Shown here one piece after another: positions 1 to 9,200 of a stretch of DNA of 64,000 nucleotides. The translations under genes and the position numbers were made by a program. The notes under the pieces are model-generated. The model saw only the letters and a program-made list of their open reading frames with translations. It was not told where the DNA came from and did not search any database. The DNA lies in NCBI GenBank assembly GCA_907163375.1, contig CAJQUW010008653.1, forward strand, positions 62,001-126,000, given 5' to 3'. The DNA is from Prostheceraeus crozeri. Taxonomy: Eukaryota > Platyhelminthes > Polycladida > Euryleptidae. How positions within the stretch are numbered: the first letter of the stretch is position 1; every line of letters begins with the position of its first letter.

Positions 1-585
1 TACCTTCAATAGATATTTCGGCTTTCTGTATTCCTTGTGAATTTCAGACGCATAGCGGCTTGGGTCATTCGACATTTCGGACGCGTAGGTTCGAGCGTTG
101 CTCTCAGACAGCTTTGCTGCCGTTTCATCTATCCCCTGCCCAAAAAGCATTTTTGCTTGTAAAGCTTTCTTAACAAACATTCTTTCAATTTTTTCTCTAA
201 ATGTAGGATTTTGAATACTATCTAATTCTTGTATCATTTTCTTATCTGCTTCATGACGAGAACTTAGGTCATGATTACGATAAGCTAAATCATGTTTATA
301 AGCGGCGGCGTCTACTCTATTTATTGGTTTACTATTTTCTCTAGGCGTGTCATCATCGTTTAATCTTAAATCTAATCTTGTGCCGGGGCCAGTAAAATTA
401 TGCCCAGGTAAATGTTTCTCCTTCGAATATTTACTCCAAATAAAGCCAGGAAAGTTTTCTAATGCTTTTTGTATATCACCACCGAAGTGGTGTGGAACTT
501 TGTTCTTGTCACCTTTGTTCTTGTCACCTTTTAAGAGATAATCCATTAGATCTAGATTTGAAATCCTTAAGTTATTCAAATTCAT
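1..585 (-). CDS. Phospholipase A2-like domain protein, C-terminus beyond window edge
   Basis: An open frame of 195 codons reads leftward off the window edge. Residues 61-115 match the viral PLA2 fold seen in parvovirus VP1 and several invertebrate DNA viruses: a GPG calcium-loop motif at 66-68, then a His-Asp catalytic pair at 98-99 inside a Y-K-H-D-x-A-Y helix, with D114 further on. Such domains breach endosomal membranes during entry, so a virion role is inferred. Residues 16-35 contain a short G-D-K-N-K duplication. The segment just before the edge is basic, with a Y-R-K-P-K-Y pattern. In related elements a similar stretch precedes the retroviral-type integrase core, so this may be a PLA2-integrase fusion; that is a guess. 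The start at 585 follows an AT-rich TTTAAAA box. It lies 16 bp downstream of the previous leftward gene. Confidence 0.8.
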   Translation of the reverse strand, partial: MNLNNLRISNLDLMDYLLKGDKNKGDKNKVPHHFGGDIQKALENFPGFIWSKYSKEKHLPGHNFTGPGTRLDLRLNDDDTPRENSKPINRVDAAAYKHDLAYRNHDLSSRHEADKKMIQELDSIQNPTFREKIERMFVKKALQAKMLFGQGIDETAAKLSESNARTYASEMSNDPSRYASEIHKEYRKPKYLLKV

Positions 586-601
586 TTTTAAAGATTAAAT
601 C

Positions 602-1075
602 TTATCGCACCATACTAGGATTTAGATATATGCCAGATCCGTCTTTTGTTTCTTTTATTTGAATCAAATCATCAATATTGTGTAGGACATTTTTAAGAAC
701 TCGTTTCCCTTCATCAACTAAATTTAATTTGCTAATGAAATTATCTACTATTCCCTCACCTCTAGCAGCTTTCTCTAACTCTCTATTATGACGTTTTTGC
801 TCTTCTAATGCTGCCTTCTCTGCTTTATTTTTATTTACTGCCTGGACAATACCAGCTGTCCCACCTGCAACACTTCCTGCTGCTGCTATACCGCCTATGA
901 TTAGCGGAATTAATGGGAGAATTCCACCATTCTTTTCTTCTTGTAATTTGATATTCTCTATCATTGGTTTACTTATGTAATACTTCTTTTTGTTAATCGT
1001 AATAGTTTTAGGGGTATTTTTGTCAATGATGTTACGTAGTTTTAATTCAACCGTTTTATTATTCACTTGCGCCAT
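602..1075 (-). CDS. Small virion-type protein with glycine/alanine-rich hydrophobic segment
   Basis: A 157-residue basic protein. Residues about 49-80 form a Gly/Ala/Ile-rich hydrophobic stretch (I-P-L-I-I-G-G-I-A-A-A-G pattern). It is followed by a charged helix (about 80-105) rich in Lys, Glu and Arg. Small proteins with this layout in adeno- and Polinton-like genomes are minor capsid or core proteins, often membrane-lytic (adenovirus pVI/pX type). That assignment rests on size, composition and position between the capsid gene and the PLA2 gene, not on a recognised domain. The start codon is preceded by TTATTAAAAA, the gene-start signature of this element. Confidence 0.6.
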   Translation of the reverse strand: MAQVNNKTVELKLRNIIDKNTPKTITINKKKYYISKPMIENIKLQEEKNGGILPLIPLIIGGIAAAGSVAGGTAGIVQAVNKNKAEKAALEEQKRHNRELEKAARGEGIVDNFISKLNLVDEGKRVLKNVLHNIDDLIQIKETKDGSGIYLNPSMVR

Positions 1076-1167
1076 TTTTTAATAAAAAATTTATAGTCTT
1101 TGGTTTTACTAACCGATCGGAGCGAAGCTCCTCTGGCTTTAGCCTATCGACGAAGTCTTGGGTTTTT

Positions 1168-2502
1168 CTAACCAATCCTAACCATCTTTCCATTAATAAT
1201 TTCAATAGAATATTCGGTGTCTTCTAGCAATAAACCATAAGCCATCAATGATGTTGTGGAATTTGCCTTTTCAATATTAATTGTCACATCACAACCGGTC
1301 TTGATAATATCTTCAGATTGTGCACTTAAATCAAAACAGAAAACAGGATATAAATTCTTCCAATCTACAGGATTTAATTGTGCTTCTACTCCAAATTCTC
1401 GGCACAAATTTCTATAAGCGTCATATCCTTCCATGAATTGATTATTTGCGTTATCAAATCTCAATGGATCAATAGGATAACGTGTTTGATTTAATGAAAT
1501 TTGTAAACTTCGAATTGAATTAATATGGAAAAGATTATTGTTCTTATCAAAACTAGGCGTTTCATTCTTTTGAAAAGTGAGCAAAAAATATCTTGGTGTA
1601 TTTGATGTCCTTGTGAAATGCCAGTTAAATCTTTGTTCGGTAAACGTGACAGAGCTTGCAGTACGCTTCATAAAACTTACTGGAATTGGTTTATTAGTAT
1701 CTAATCGTTTCGTAATAGTTAATTCAACCTCTAAACTAGGAGTAATGTGCTTAATCCACCATTCAAGTCTATCAATTTTTAGGTATGCTTTCTTCCCAGC
1801 CTTTCCATAAAATATTGATTCATTATTTACAGTGCGATGAACTATGAGTTTGAATTTCAAGTGATATGATATTTTAGTGTAATCTAAATACCCGAATAAT
1901 GGAGACAATGACCAATTAACAGTTTGTTTACTTTTATTATTAAAATTGCGTCTTTTCTGGTATGAGCTATTTTGTGTACTGTTTAACTGTTTCACTATGT
2001 TTTCTACATCTTTCGCAATTCCTGCTGTATCTATTCCAGTGTGAGTTAAATCATCTTTAAGTATGCCGGTATGGTTATCAGGTAACCATCCTTCGATTTC
2101 ATGCATTTTAGTATTTTCACCTATTGTTACAAATCGAAGCATTGAATCAATAATGCCAGGTGAATCACTTATGGTTTCTATATTTTGTGTTGCAACATCT
2201 AAACGCATTTGTGTGAATAATCTTGGGAAGAAATTGTTTTCTAATGTAATATTATCCGTAGCAGGTAATGGTGTTGTAAAATCAGCATCAGAATATAGAG
2301 AATATTCACAGTGTAAAAATGAATCGGGTAAATATAAATAACTTTGTTGATTGTCAACTTCAAAAATTAAATCACCTCCAGTATTTACTCTACTGGAAGA
2401 ACCGGGGTTCATAGCAATTCTTATATAGTCATTCTTTTTTTGATTGTAAGTAATGAACGGGGGATCGTCTAATCTAAATTTGCTTTCGATAAAAGTTGAC
2501 AT
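1168..2502 (-). CDS. Major capsid protein candidate (double jelly-roll, F54H12.2-like)
   Basis: A 444-residue protein without signal peptide or membrane segment, rich in beta-prone stretches. The order of conserved features follows the F54H12.2-like family annotated in nematodes, cnidarians and arthropods. An N-terminal Y-x-R-I-A-like strand precedes an L-Y-L-P-D-S-F-L strand. Next comes an N-I-T-L-x-N-N-F segment leading into 'LFTQMRLDV'. A central K-R-R-N-F stretch introduces the second jelly roll. The C-terminus carries Y-P-V-F-C-F-D-L-S-x-Q-S-E followed by alternating strands. In Polinton-like elements this family is the double-jelly-roll major capsid protein; the fold is known from relatives and not demonstrated here. 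It sits between the two small virion-type genes, as expected for a structural operon. The start is preceded by TAATAAAAAAATATA. Confidence 0.75.
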   Translation of the reverse strand: MSTFIESKFRLDDPPFITYNQKKNDYIRIAMNPGSSSRVNTGGDLIFEVDNQQSYLYLPDSFLHCEYSLYSDADFTTPLPATDNITLENNFFPRLFTQMRLDVATQNIETISDSPGIIDSMLRFVTIGENTKMHEIEGWLPDNHTGILKDDLTHTGIDTAGIAKDVENIVKQLNSTQNSSYQKRRNFNNKSKQTVNWSLSPLFGYLDYTKISYHLKFKLIVHRTVNNESIFYGKAGKKAYLKIDRLEWWIKHITPSLEVELTITKRLDTNKPIPVSFMKRTASSVTFTEQRFNWHFTRTSNTPRYFLLTFQKNETPSFDKNNNLFHINSIRSLQISLNQTRYPIDPLRFDNANNQFMEGYDAYRNLCREFGVEAQLNPVDWKNLYPVFCFDLSAQSEDIIKTGCDVTINIEKANSTTSLMAYGLLLEDTEYSIEIINGKMVRIG

Positions 2503-2577
2503 TATATTTTTTTATTAGAAAAAATCAGTTTGATACTCGGCTAAAGCCTCTGAACAAGGTTCTACTAGAATTTGCTA

Positions 2578-3048
2578 CTAGAATTTTGCTAGACCATTTC
2601 CCCTCATTTCTTCAATTGTTTTTTCATCATGTTTACTTTCCATCTTCGCTAATTTAGCAATTTTGTTTTTTGTTTCCTCTGAGAGCTTTTTGTCTTTTTG
2701 CATTTCTTTTGCATCATTCCTAAGTTTGCGAATAGCTTCTAGTTGCTTTAATTCGTTTTGTGACTTAACAGCATTCGATATTGCACTAGCTGTACTACCT
2801 ATAGCAGCTGCTCCTTTAGCAGCAGATGTAATCAAATCTTTATTATTTTTAATCAAGTTAACGATACTTCCGATACCAGAAAAGATGCCAGCTCCTTCTG
2901 TTTGGACGGCACCTGCAGTGCCTAGGAACTTTTGTGTTCCAACAGTTTCTATACTATCATAATGGTACACAGGTTTCAGAGATGGTTCATGAGCAATTTT
3001 ATTATTTGAAGCAAAATGCTTAAGATTGTGTTTATAAATTATAGGCAT
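2578..3048 (-). CDS. Small virion-type protein with membrane-active helix
   Basis: A 156-residue basic protein. Residues about 52-95 are Gly/Ala/Ile-rich and amphipathic (G-I-F-S-G-I-G-S-I-V then an Ala-rich run). They are followed by a Lys/Glu-rich coiled-coil-like helix to the C-terminus, which ends G-N-G-L-A-K-F. Layout, size and position beside the capsid gene resemble adenovirus pVI/pX-type minor proteins and the neighbouring gene at 602-1075. The two may be distant paralogues, but I see no clear alignment. The start follows TTTAAGCTTAAAAA. No enzyme motif is present. Confidence 0.6.
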   Translation of the reverse strand: MPIIYKHNLKHFASNNKIAHEPSLKPVYHYDSIETVGTQKFLGTAGAVQTEGAGIFSGIGSIVNLIKNNKDLITSAAKGAAAIGSTASAISNAVKSQNELKQLEAIRKLRNDAKEMQKDKKLSEETKNKIAKLAKMESKHDEKTIEEMRGNGLAKF

Positions 3049-3092
3049 TTTTTAAGCTTAAATTTGACTTTGGACCGATCGGCTAAATTCTA

Positions 3093-3908
3093 TTAAGATT
3101 TACGTTTGTGTATGGACAACAACTTCGCGGTAACTTTATTAATTGCCTGTTGCACTTTATCTATTGCGTCAAGTAGCGTGTGATGTACTTTAATTTCTTT
3201 TTCATTTACTTCTATTTTTTTCTCACTTTTCTTTACTTCTGTTTTAAGAGCGGCCAATTGAACTTTAATAGCATTCAACTGTTCCTTATTTCCTTTATCT
3301 AAATTCGTTTTAAGGGTCTTCAATTCACTAACCTTTTGTTTAAGTGCTTTAACTTCATTTATCATTCTGTTCATTTGCTTTACTTGTTGTGTGATACGGC
3401 TACTTAATTCATCAACACTTTTTTGGAATGTGGATTGCAGCTGTTGTAAGTGTTGTAATAATTTTCGATTCTTTTCGCTTACTTTTTCTAACTCTTCTTT
3501 CAGTTGTATATTTTGTTTTGTATTCTTTGCAATGGCAGACTTTAAATTTAGTGATAACAGGATCACAAGTTTTGAATGTTCTGTTATTTTTTTATGAAGT
3601 TTTACTATATCTGCTTCTATATTTCCATGTTTGCTACTTAGGTCTGTTAGCTTTTCTTGCAGTCTTTCATCATTCTGCTTTAGAAGCTTGGTTTCTTTCG
3701 TTAGTGGAGACAGCAGTGACACAATTCTATCGAACTGTTTATCAACATATTCTTTATTTGCTAACTCAGTACTTTGTTGTGGAAGAATAGAAAGATGTAA
3801 CGGACCTGTTAAAATGTCTCCAGTTTTCATGATATAGTTGTCTAGTTCTATTTCTGATTCTTGTTTATTCGGTGTGTAAGCACACCCGCCAACATTTGTT
3901 AACATCAT
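3093..3908 (-). CDS. Coiled-coil fibre protein with phage tail-fibre-like N-terminal module
   Basis: A 271-residue protein. Residues about 27-59 read T-G-D-I-L-T-G-P-L then E-L-A-N-K-E-Y-V-D, the module that recurs in bacteriophage tail and neck fibres (G-D-x-x-x-G-x-L ... A-x-x-x-Y-V-D). From about residue 60 to the end it is almost continuous heptad-repeat coiled coil rich in Lys, Glu, Leu and Gln. A trimeric or dimeric attachment fibre is the likely role, inferred from this architecture and its place in the structural gene block. No globular receptor-binding tip follows the coil, so the tip may be missing or supplied by another protein. It is divergently transcribed from the zinc-finger gene, with only 33 bp between start codons. 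A second Met follows the first; either could start. Confidence 0.65.
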   Translation of the reverse strand: MMLTNVGGCAYTPNKQESEIELDNYIMKTGDILTGPLHLSILPQQSTELANKEYVDKQFDRIVSLLSPLTKETKLLKQNDERLQEKLTDLSSKHGNIEADIVKLHKKITEHSKLVILLSLNLKSAIAKNTKQNIQLKEELEKVSEKNRKLLQHLQQLQSTFQKSVDELSSRITQQVKQMNRMINEVKALKQKVSELKTLKTNLDKGNKEQLNAIKVQLAALKTEVKKSEKKIEVNEKEIKVHHTLLDAIDKVQQAINKVTAKLLSIHKRKS

Positions 3909-3941
3909 TTTTTTTCTAGATTATTTTTTTCTGCTAAAAAT

Positions 3942-4314
3942 ATGTTAACCAACAATTCATCATTAAATAGACATATGAGAACATGTAGTGATTGTGGAAA
4001 AAAGTGTAACATCTAAGAACTTTACGCGTCACCAAAAAACATGTCAATCACCACCACAACCAAAAGTAAAAGATAGACAATGTTCGAATTGTAATAAGTT
4101 TTTTACTAGTCAAGGTTTCTTTAATCATTCTAATTCATGTGCTATTAGTACACGAAAATGCACTAATTGTCAAATAGTTAAGCCCAAAACAGAATTTTAT
4201 GATAGTAAATACCGGTGTAAAGAATGTTTAAAAACACAAGTGAGATGTAACAAGTGTAATAAAGTTCTGTTGGAGAGAAACTTCTCACGACATGCAGCAA
4301 TTTGCATGATTTAA
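3942..4314 (+). pseudogene. Multi-zinc-finger protein gene broken by a one-base frameshift
   Basis: From the ATG at 3942, which sits behind a TAAAAAT box like the other genes, one frame starts a C-x2-C zinc finger. It then hits a stop at about 4014-4016. The second half of that finger and at least two further Cys/His clusters continue in the next frame to the stop at 4312-4314. The change of frame falls in a run of six A's at about 3995-4000. Later clusters read C-x2-C-N-K-F-F ... H-x4-C, C-x2-C-x-I-V-K, C-x2-C-L and C-N-K-C-N-K ... H-x4-C. This could be an inactivating or sequencing indel, or slippage on the A-run. The protein is probably nucleic-acid binding; its role is unknown. The apparent start inside the second frame at 3988 is a GTG, so it is not a convincing separate gene. 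Confidence 0.65.
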
Positions 4315-4332
4315 TTAATTTTTTATCCATAG

Positions 4333-4500
4333 TAGTCCGACACTCACTTGAGCTTCCGTAATAGTCCGGTGCTCTCTTGAGTGTTTTTCCGTCTTTTGGG
4401 CCCCGGACTCAATAGTCCGTAGTAGTCCGGAAGTCCTACAGAGGTCAAACACTCAAGTGAGCACCGGACTATTACAGTTGCTCAAGAGAGTGTCGGACTA
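4333..4500. repeat. GC-rich 54-bp imperfect inverted repeat with TAGTCCG motifs
   Basis: Arms 4333-4386 and 4447-4500 are reverse complements over 54 bp with about four mismatches, around a 60-bp loop. The heptamer TAGTCCG occurs at 4333, 4362, 4413 and 4423, and its complement CGGACTA at 4465 and 4494. Hexamers CTCAAGTG and CTCTCTTGAG alternate between the arms. The region is far richer in G+C than its AT-rich neighbours and separates two rightward genes. It could be a replication origin, a transcriptional switch, a terminator hairpin or a packaging signal; the sequence does not decide. Confidence 0.85.
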
Positions 4501-4545
4501 GTTGAGAGAGTTTGAAACATTTTTCGTATAAAAAAAAGTAAAAAA

Positions 4546-5748
4546 ATGAATATAGAAAAATCGTATTCCAAAATTCCCACGATCATCAATCCACGCAATC
4601 AATATAATGAAGCGCAATCTTTATTTTCAGAAAATTCAGATCTCGGTCGTTTCTTTGGGTTTCTAAAATTTCATTGTGTGAAAATTATTATTATATGTGT
4701 TCTTATTTATCTTATTTATTGTTTTATAAATTGGTTAGGGTTCTTACAAACAGCAGAACAAACGAAGGTTGCTTTTTATAAAGAACAAACAAAAACCTTT
4801 AAAGGCTGGAGACCAGTTACTCGTGACGTAGAGAAACCTAAAGGGCGTGTTACACAAGAGAGCTTACATTTTATAATATATGGCAAAACAGCGAGTGGAA
4901 AGACTACGTTTCTTAGAAAGTATATAAATGATCATTATCCTAATGAAACTAATGTACATGTGTTTTGTCTACAGGAAGATGAATGGCAAGGATATTCAAA
5001 TGTTTATAACGAAAAAGATTTATGTATGTTAGAAGATATGAGTACTTTTGCTGGGACATACACGCAAAAGTCTTTACTAGTGTTAGATGATGTAGCTAGT
5101 TTAGTGAAGCAAAAGAACATATCAGAAATATTTACAAAAGGTCGTCACCATCATATACAAATTGTAGTATTAGCTCATAAAGCCTGTGACGTGGATAATA
5201 AGATTAGAGAAAATGTGGAAACCTTTTATACAACTACGCAAAATAATGCAGTATTCTTTGAGGATATCAAGAAAAATTATAAACTAACTTTACCCTTAGC
5301 TAAATATGTACATGTTAAGTACGGTATAATACGGGTTGATACTATTTTGAATCAAATGCAAGTGTATGATAGCGATCTAAATATACTATTGGATACTGAG
5401 CATGATTTTTATAGTAATGCAACAGATTTTGACATTAGTCTCTACGCAAGTGCTAAGAACTTGTCGCCGCATAATATAGAAGAAATAACAATTTTTCTAG
5501 AAAACGAATCACTTGAACCACTAACAATCATACCCGAAACATTTTATTTCTATTTCGATCATTATCTGAATAATGTGTTAAAAATTAAAACCCCTGAACG
5601 ATTAGAGAATAGAGATACACTAGATGTTATTAGAACAGGCATTAATGATTTCCGTGATGTATTGAAAAATGTGAAACCTTTAGTTGATGAGACAAAGAAT
5701 ACATTGAGTGACATAAAACCAATATTAAATGAGTTAAATAATATGTAA
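4546..5748 (+). CDS. Membrane-anchored P-loop ATPase, A32/FtsK-HerA-like
   Basis: A 400-residue protein. Residues 46-67 form one strongly hydrophobic segment. Walker A is G-K-T-A-S-G-K-T-T at 113-121 and Walker B is L-L-V-L-D-D at 177-182. A T-K-G-R-H-H-H segment follows and aligns by eye with T-R-G-R-H-N-N of the packaging ATPase at 10276-11052, suggesting the two share the A32-like fold. The last 50 residues have V-K-P-L-V-D-E-T-K-N-x-L-type heptads and may oligomerise. A membrane-bound ATPase could pump DNA at a membrane or act at a vertex during assembly. Neither is shown. It stands first in a rightward group with the 120-residue protein and polymerase. The start is preceded by TATAAAAAAAAGTAAAAAA. 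Confidence 0.75.
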   Translation: MNIEKSYSKIPTIINPRNQYNEAQSLFSENSDLGRFFGFLKFHCVKIIIICVLIYLIYCFINWLGFLQTAEQTKVAFYKEQTKTFKGWRPVTRDVEKPKGRVTQESLHFIIYGKTASGKTTFLRKYINDHYPNETNVHVFCLQEDEWQGYSNVYNEKDLCMLEDMSTFAGTYTQKSLLVLDDVASLVKQKNISEIFTKGRHHHIQIVVLAHKACDVDNKIRENVETFYTTTQNNAVFFEDIKKNYKLTLPLAKYVHVKYGIIRVDTILNQMQVYDSDLNILLDTEHDFYSNATDFDISLYASAKNLSPHNIEEITIFLENESLEPLTIIPETFYFYFDHYLNNVLKIKTPERLENRDTLDVIRTGINDFRDVLKNVKPLVDETKNTLSDIKPILNELNNM

Positions 5749-5767
5749 TTTTTTTTAAAAAAAAAAT

Positions 5768-6130
5768 ATGCCTAAACATAATGACTATAGTCAGTATATC
5801 ATCAAACACATACCAGTGTTAACAGATTATCATCATCCTATAAATCCTATAAATTCCAAGAAAGAAGTTAAATTTCATTATCATCATAAATACATAGAGT
5901 TCGTTAAGGACTACAAAATAAAACACGGTTTAAAACCACATATGAAAAATGGATACTTACCACCGTGTCTACGAAGTTTCAGAGTATTCTTAGCGTATAA
6001 TAATTTATGGTGGTTGGTTAAGAAAGAACATTTAACAGCTTACGATCTAGAGACATTAAATGAATTAAATATTCCTGTGTATAACAAACAAAGACAACGC
6101 TTTGCGCCTCAGCATCGAAGATGCAGTTGA
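5768..6130 (+). CDS. Small basic protein of unknown function
   Basis: A 120-residue protein rich in His, Tyr, Lys and Asn, with no membrane segment, signal or motif I recognise. Notable are H-Y-H-H-K-Y near residue 40 and a tryptophan pair (N-L-W-W-L-V-K-K) near residues 78-85. It lies 19 bp after the membrane ATPase gene and 80 bp before the polymerase, on the same strand, so it is probably co-expressed with them. The start is preceded by T8 and A10 runs. A DNA-binding or terminal-protein role would fit its basic character and position, but nothing in the sequence proves it. Confidence 0.6.
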   Translation: MPKHNDYSQYIIKHIPVLTDYHHPINPINSKKEVKFHYHHKYIEFVKDYKIKHGLKPHMKNGYLPPCLRSFRVFLAYNNLWWLVKKEHLTAYDLETLNELNIPVYNKQRQRFAPQHRRCS

Positions 6131-6210
6131 TGAAATCGAGGTTTTTGTGTAAAACATAAATTTTTTTTATAAAAAAGTAAAACATAAATTTTTATTTAAA
6201 AAAAGGTAAA

Positions 6211-9200
6211 ATGGAAGAAGGTAACCTATATTGTACCCTGTGCAACAAACAGTTACAGACGCCTAGAGGTTATAAATCTCATTTAAATAGTCGTATGCAT
6301 TTACAGAATGTAGAACGACATGATACAAGTAATATAACGAGAATGAATGAATATATAAACTATCTAAAAACATTACCTACTGATATAGAAGTCAAAAGAG
6401 TATTTGATGATTATTCGTATTCAGAATATAAAAAAGTTTTTAGTGTAATAGATGAACCGGAAGTAGATGTAAGGTTTTTATTTAATGATGAACATGATGT
6501 GTATGATGTGTATGATGAAACTGCAGAAACCGATGAAACCTTTTATGATATTCTATATAACTTTTATAACATATTTAGAAAATCTTTCAAATGTTATATG
6601 AATGTAGAAGTACGATACACAAAGACTGGGCCTGATGGAAATATTGAAGAAATAATACAAGGTCATTTCAGTAAAACACAAGAAATTCATAACGTAGGGG
6701 ATATAGAACCTATATTTGAAATAATGATTAATAAATTAAAAGATGCTATAACTGAAGCTCAATTGCGCGAATCTGGTTGGAAGCTTGTTAAAGTAATATC
6801 CAAGAAATTAGTAATTAATAAATATAAAAATAATACTGGAGGTAGTTACATACCCCTACCTTTCAGTTCACCACAAATAATTAACATTCAAAATGATGAT
6901 CAGTATTGTTTTCTGTGGAGTGTTATAGCACATTTACATCCTGTGCAATATCACAAAGAAAGAATAAGTCATTATAATAAAGAAGAATACTTATATGATT
7001 TTGATCTTTCTGATGGGCTAAATGAATTTCCGTATGATTATAATAAGCTACAAAAGTTTCATAAAAAGAACAAAGATTTAATAGAAGTAAATGTGTTCGA
7101 ACTTAATATAAAATACATTTCTGTTGGGAATATTACTCCCTTATATACTGATAATGTTACAATTAATGACACTGTCTATGCAAACGTAAAAGAATTTTAC
7201 TTAAGTAACAATAGATTATGTGAAACAGAAATACAATATAATGAACGCGGTAATTATATACACCATAATATTATTTATCAAGACGTTGTAATATGTACTG
7301 AAAAATATGAAATTAAAAAGACATTAACGCCCATAATGATTAATCATAATAATTATAAAGGTCGTCCTGTTACTTCTGGAGACCAACAATATCAACAGCA
7401 GTTACAACAACAGTATCAACAGCAGTTACAACATTTAATACAACCGGCACAAGCAAATATACTATATTATCAAGGTCATTACATATTATGTAAAGATATT
7501 TCTATATTTACAAGAACTTCAGAACATACTAATTTCCCCTGTCTCCAATGTATGACGAGCTTTAGAACCAAGCAAGCATTAAATAATCACTTGGTAAATT
7601 GTCAACAAAATGAAGCAGTCAGAAATACGTTTCCAAAAGAAGATTATTTAGAATACAACAAATGGCACTATAAGAACAAAGTACCATTTGTAATATATTG
7701 TGATTTTGAAGCATATAATGTTAAAATTACAGACAAATGTAACAATAATTTATTTGAACAAAAACCATTATGTTGGGGAATGTACATTCATTCAAATTAT
7801 CCCAATTTGTTTCAATCAGAATATTACCAGTACTATGGCGAGGATAGTGCTATAAAGTTTGTTAACACAATAGAAGAATTGCAGGAGCGTTTTTCACAAT
7901 TGCTTAAAACAAATAAACCAATGCTTCCATTAACGTCTGAACAATTAGTACAATTTAATAATGAAAAGAATTGTTATTACTGTGGTAAAGAGTTAGTCAC
8001 TGACAAAGTAAAAGATCATGTTCATCTAAATGGTTTATATAGAGGTGCAGCACATAATTCTTGTAATCTTAATGCAAATAAATTTAGATATAACTTTGTT
8101 CCTTTATATTTCTATAATGGTTCTAAGTATGATTTCCATCTAATAATAAAAGAGTTATTCTCTTCGAAAATATTACAGCAATTAAGAACGAACATACTGT
8201 GTAAAACAGAAGAAGAATACTTCTCAATGCAATTTGGTTGTATTAGAATATTAGATGCATTTAGATTTTTTACTCCTTATTCATTGGAAGCCATGGGTAA
8301 AACATTAAAACCTGAACAATGTAAAGTATTAAATAAGTATAACTTGAGTCCTCTTAAAGGCATATTTCCATATGAATATTTAACTGGAGACATAAACAGG
8401 ATAAATGAAATAATGGAAGAACAACAACTTCCACGACGTAACAAATTTAAAACAACATTGAAACAATCAGAACTATCAGAAGAAGATTATGCAGAAGCAC
8501 AGAAGAATTGGAAAGAGTTAAATTGTAGAACCATGTACGATTACACAATGAAGTATCTTCAGATAGATGTGTTAATACTAGCTGATCTATTTGAAAACTT
8601 TCGTGATATGTGTATCGAATATTATGGAATAGATCCATGTTATTGTTATTCTACACCAGGTTTAACATGGTTAGCAGGACTTAAACATACTGGTGTTCAA
8701 GCCGATGGCTCTAGGACAAAGTCCGTTAAACTTAAACATTATAAAGAAAATACATATGATAAATTATTATTTTTTGAATCTGGAATTAGAGGTGGAGTTT
8801 CATCAGTTTTAGGTAATAGATATGTTAAATGTTATAACAAGAAAGTAAACCCAAAAGAATATGGAATAATGAAACCTTTGTCACTAGAGGAGAAAGAAAA
8901 GATATTAGAAATTTTTCGAACGAAACGGGAAGGAGTAGAACGTGAAAATGCAATTGATGAGTTTATGAGAGAGAACTATTTGTTATATTATGATTTTAAT
9001 AGTTTATATTCTTCTTGTATGATACAAGAATTGCCTACAGGTGAGATGGAGTGGTGTGACAAATTAGTTTATGAACGTACTGTTGAAGATGGATATGGAT
9101 ATGTGTATGAAGTTGACTTAAAGTACCCTGATGAACTAAAAGATACGACAAAGTATTTCCCGTTCTGTCCTGAAAATAAAATACCTAATATGGACGACTT

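Noticed and set aside
347-662. Two rightward open frames at 347-541 and 462-662
   Set aside because: They lie opposite the PLA2-domain gene, which has clear motifs and runs in the other direction.
3391-3837. Rightward open frames across the fibre gene
   Set aside because: They are antisense to a coiled-coil gene whose codon bias leaves the other strand open. No motif.
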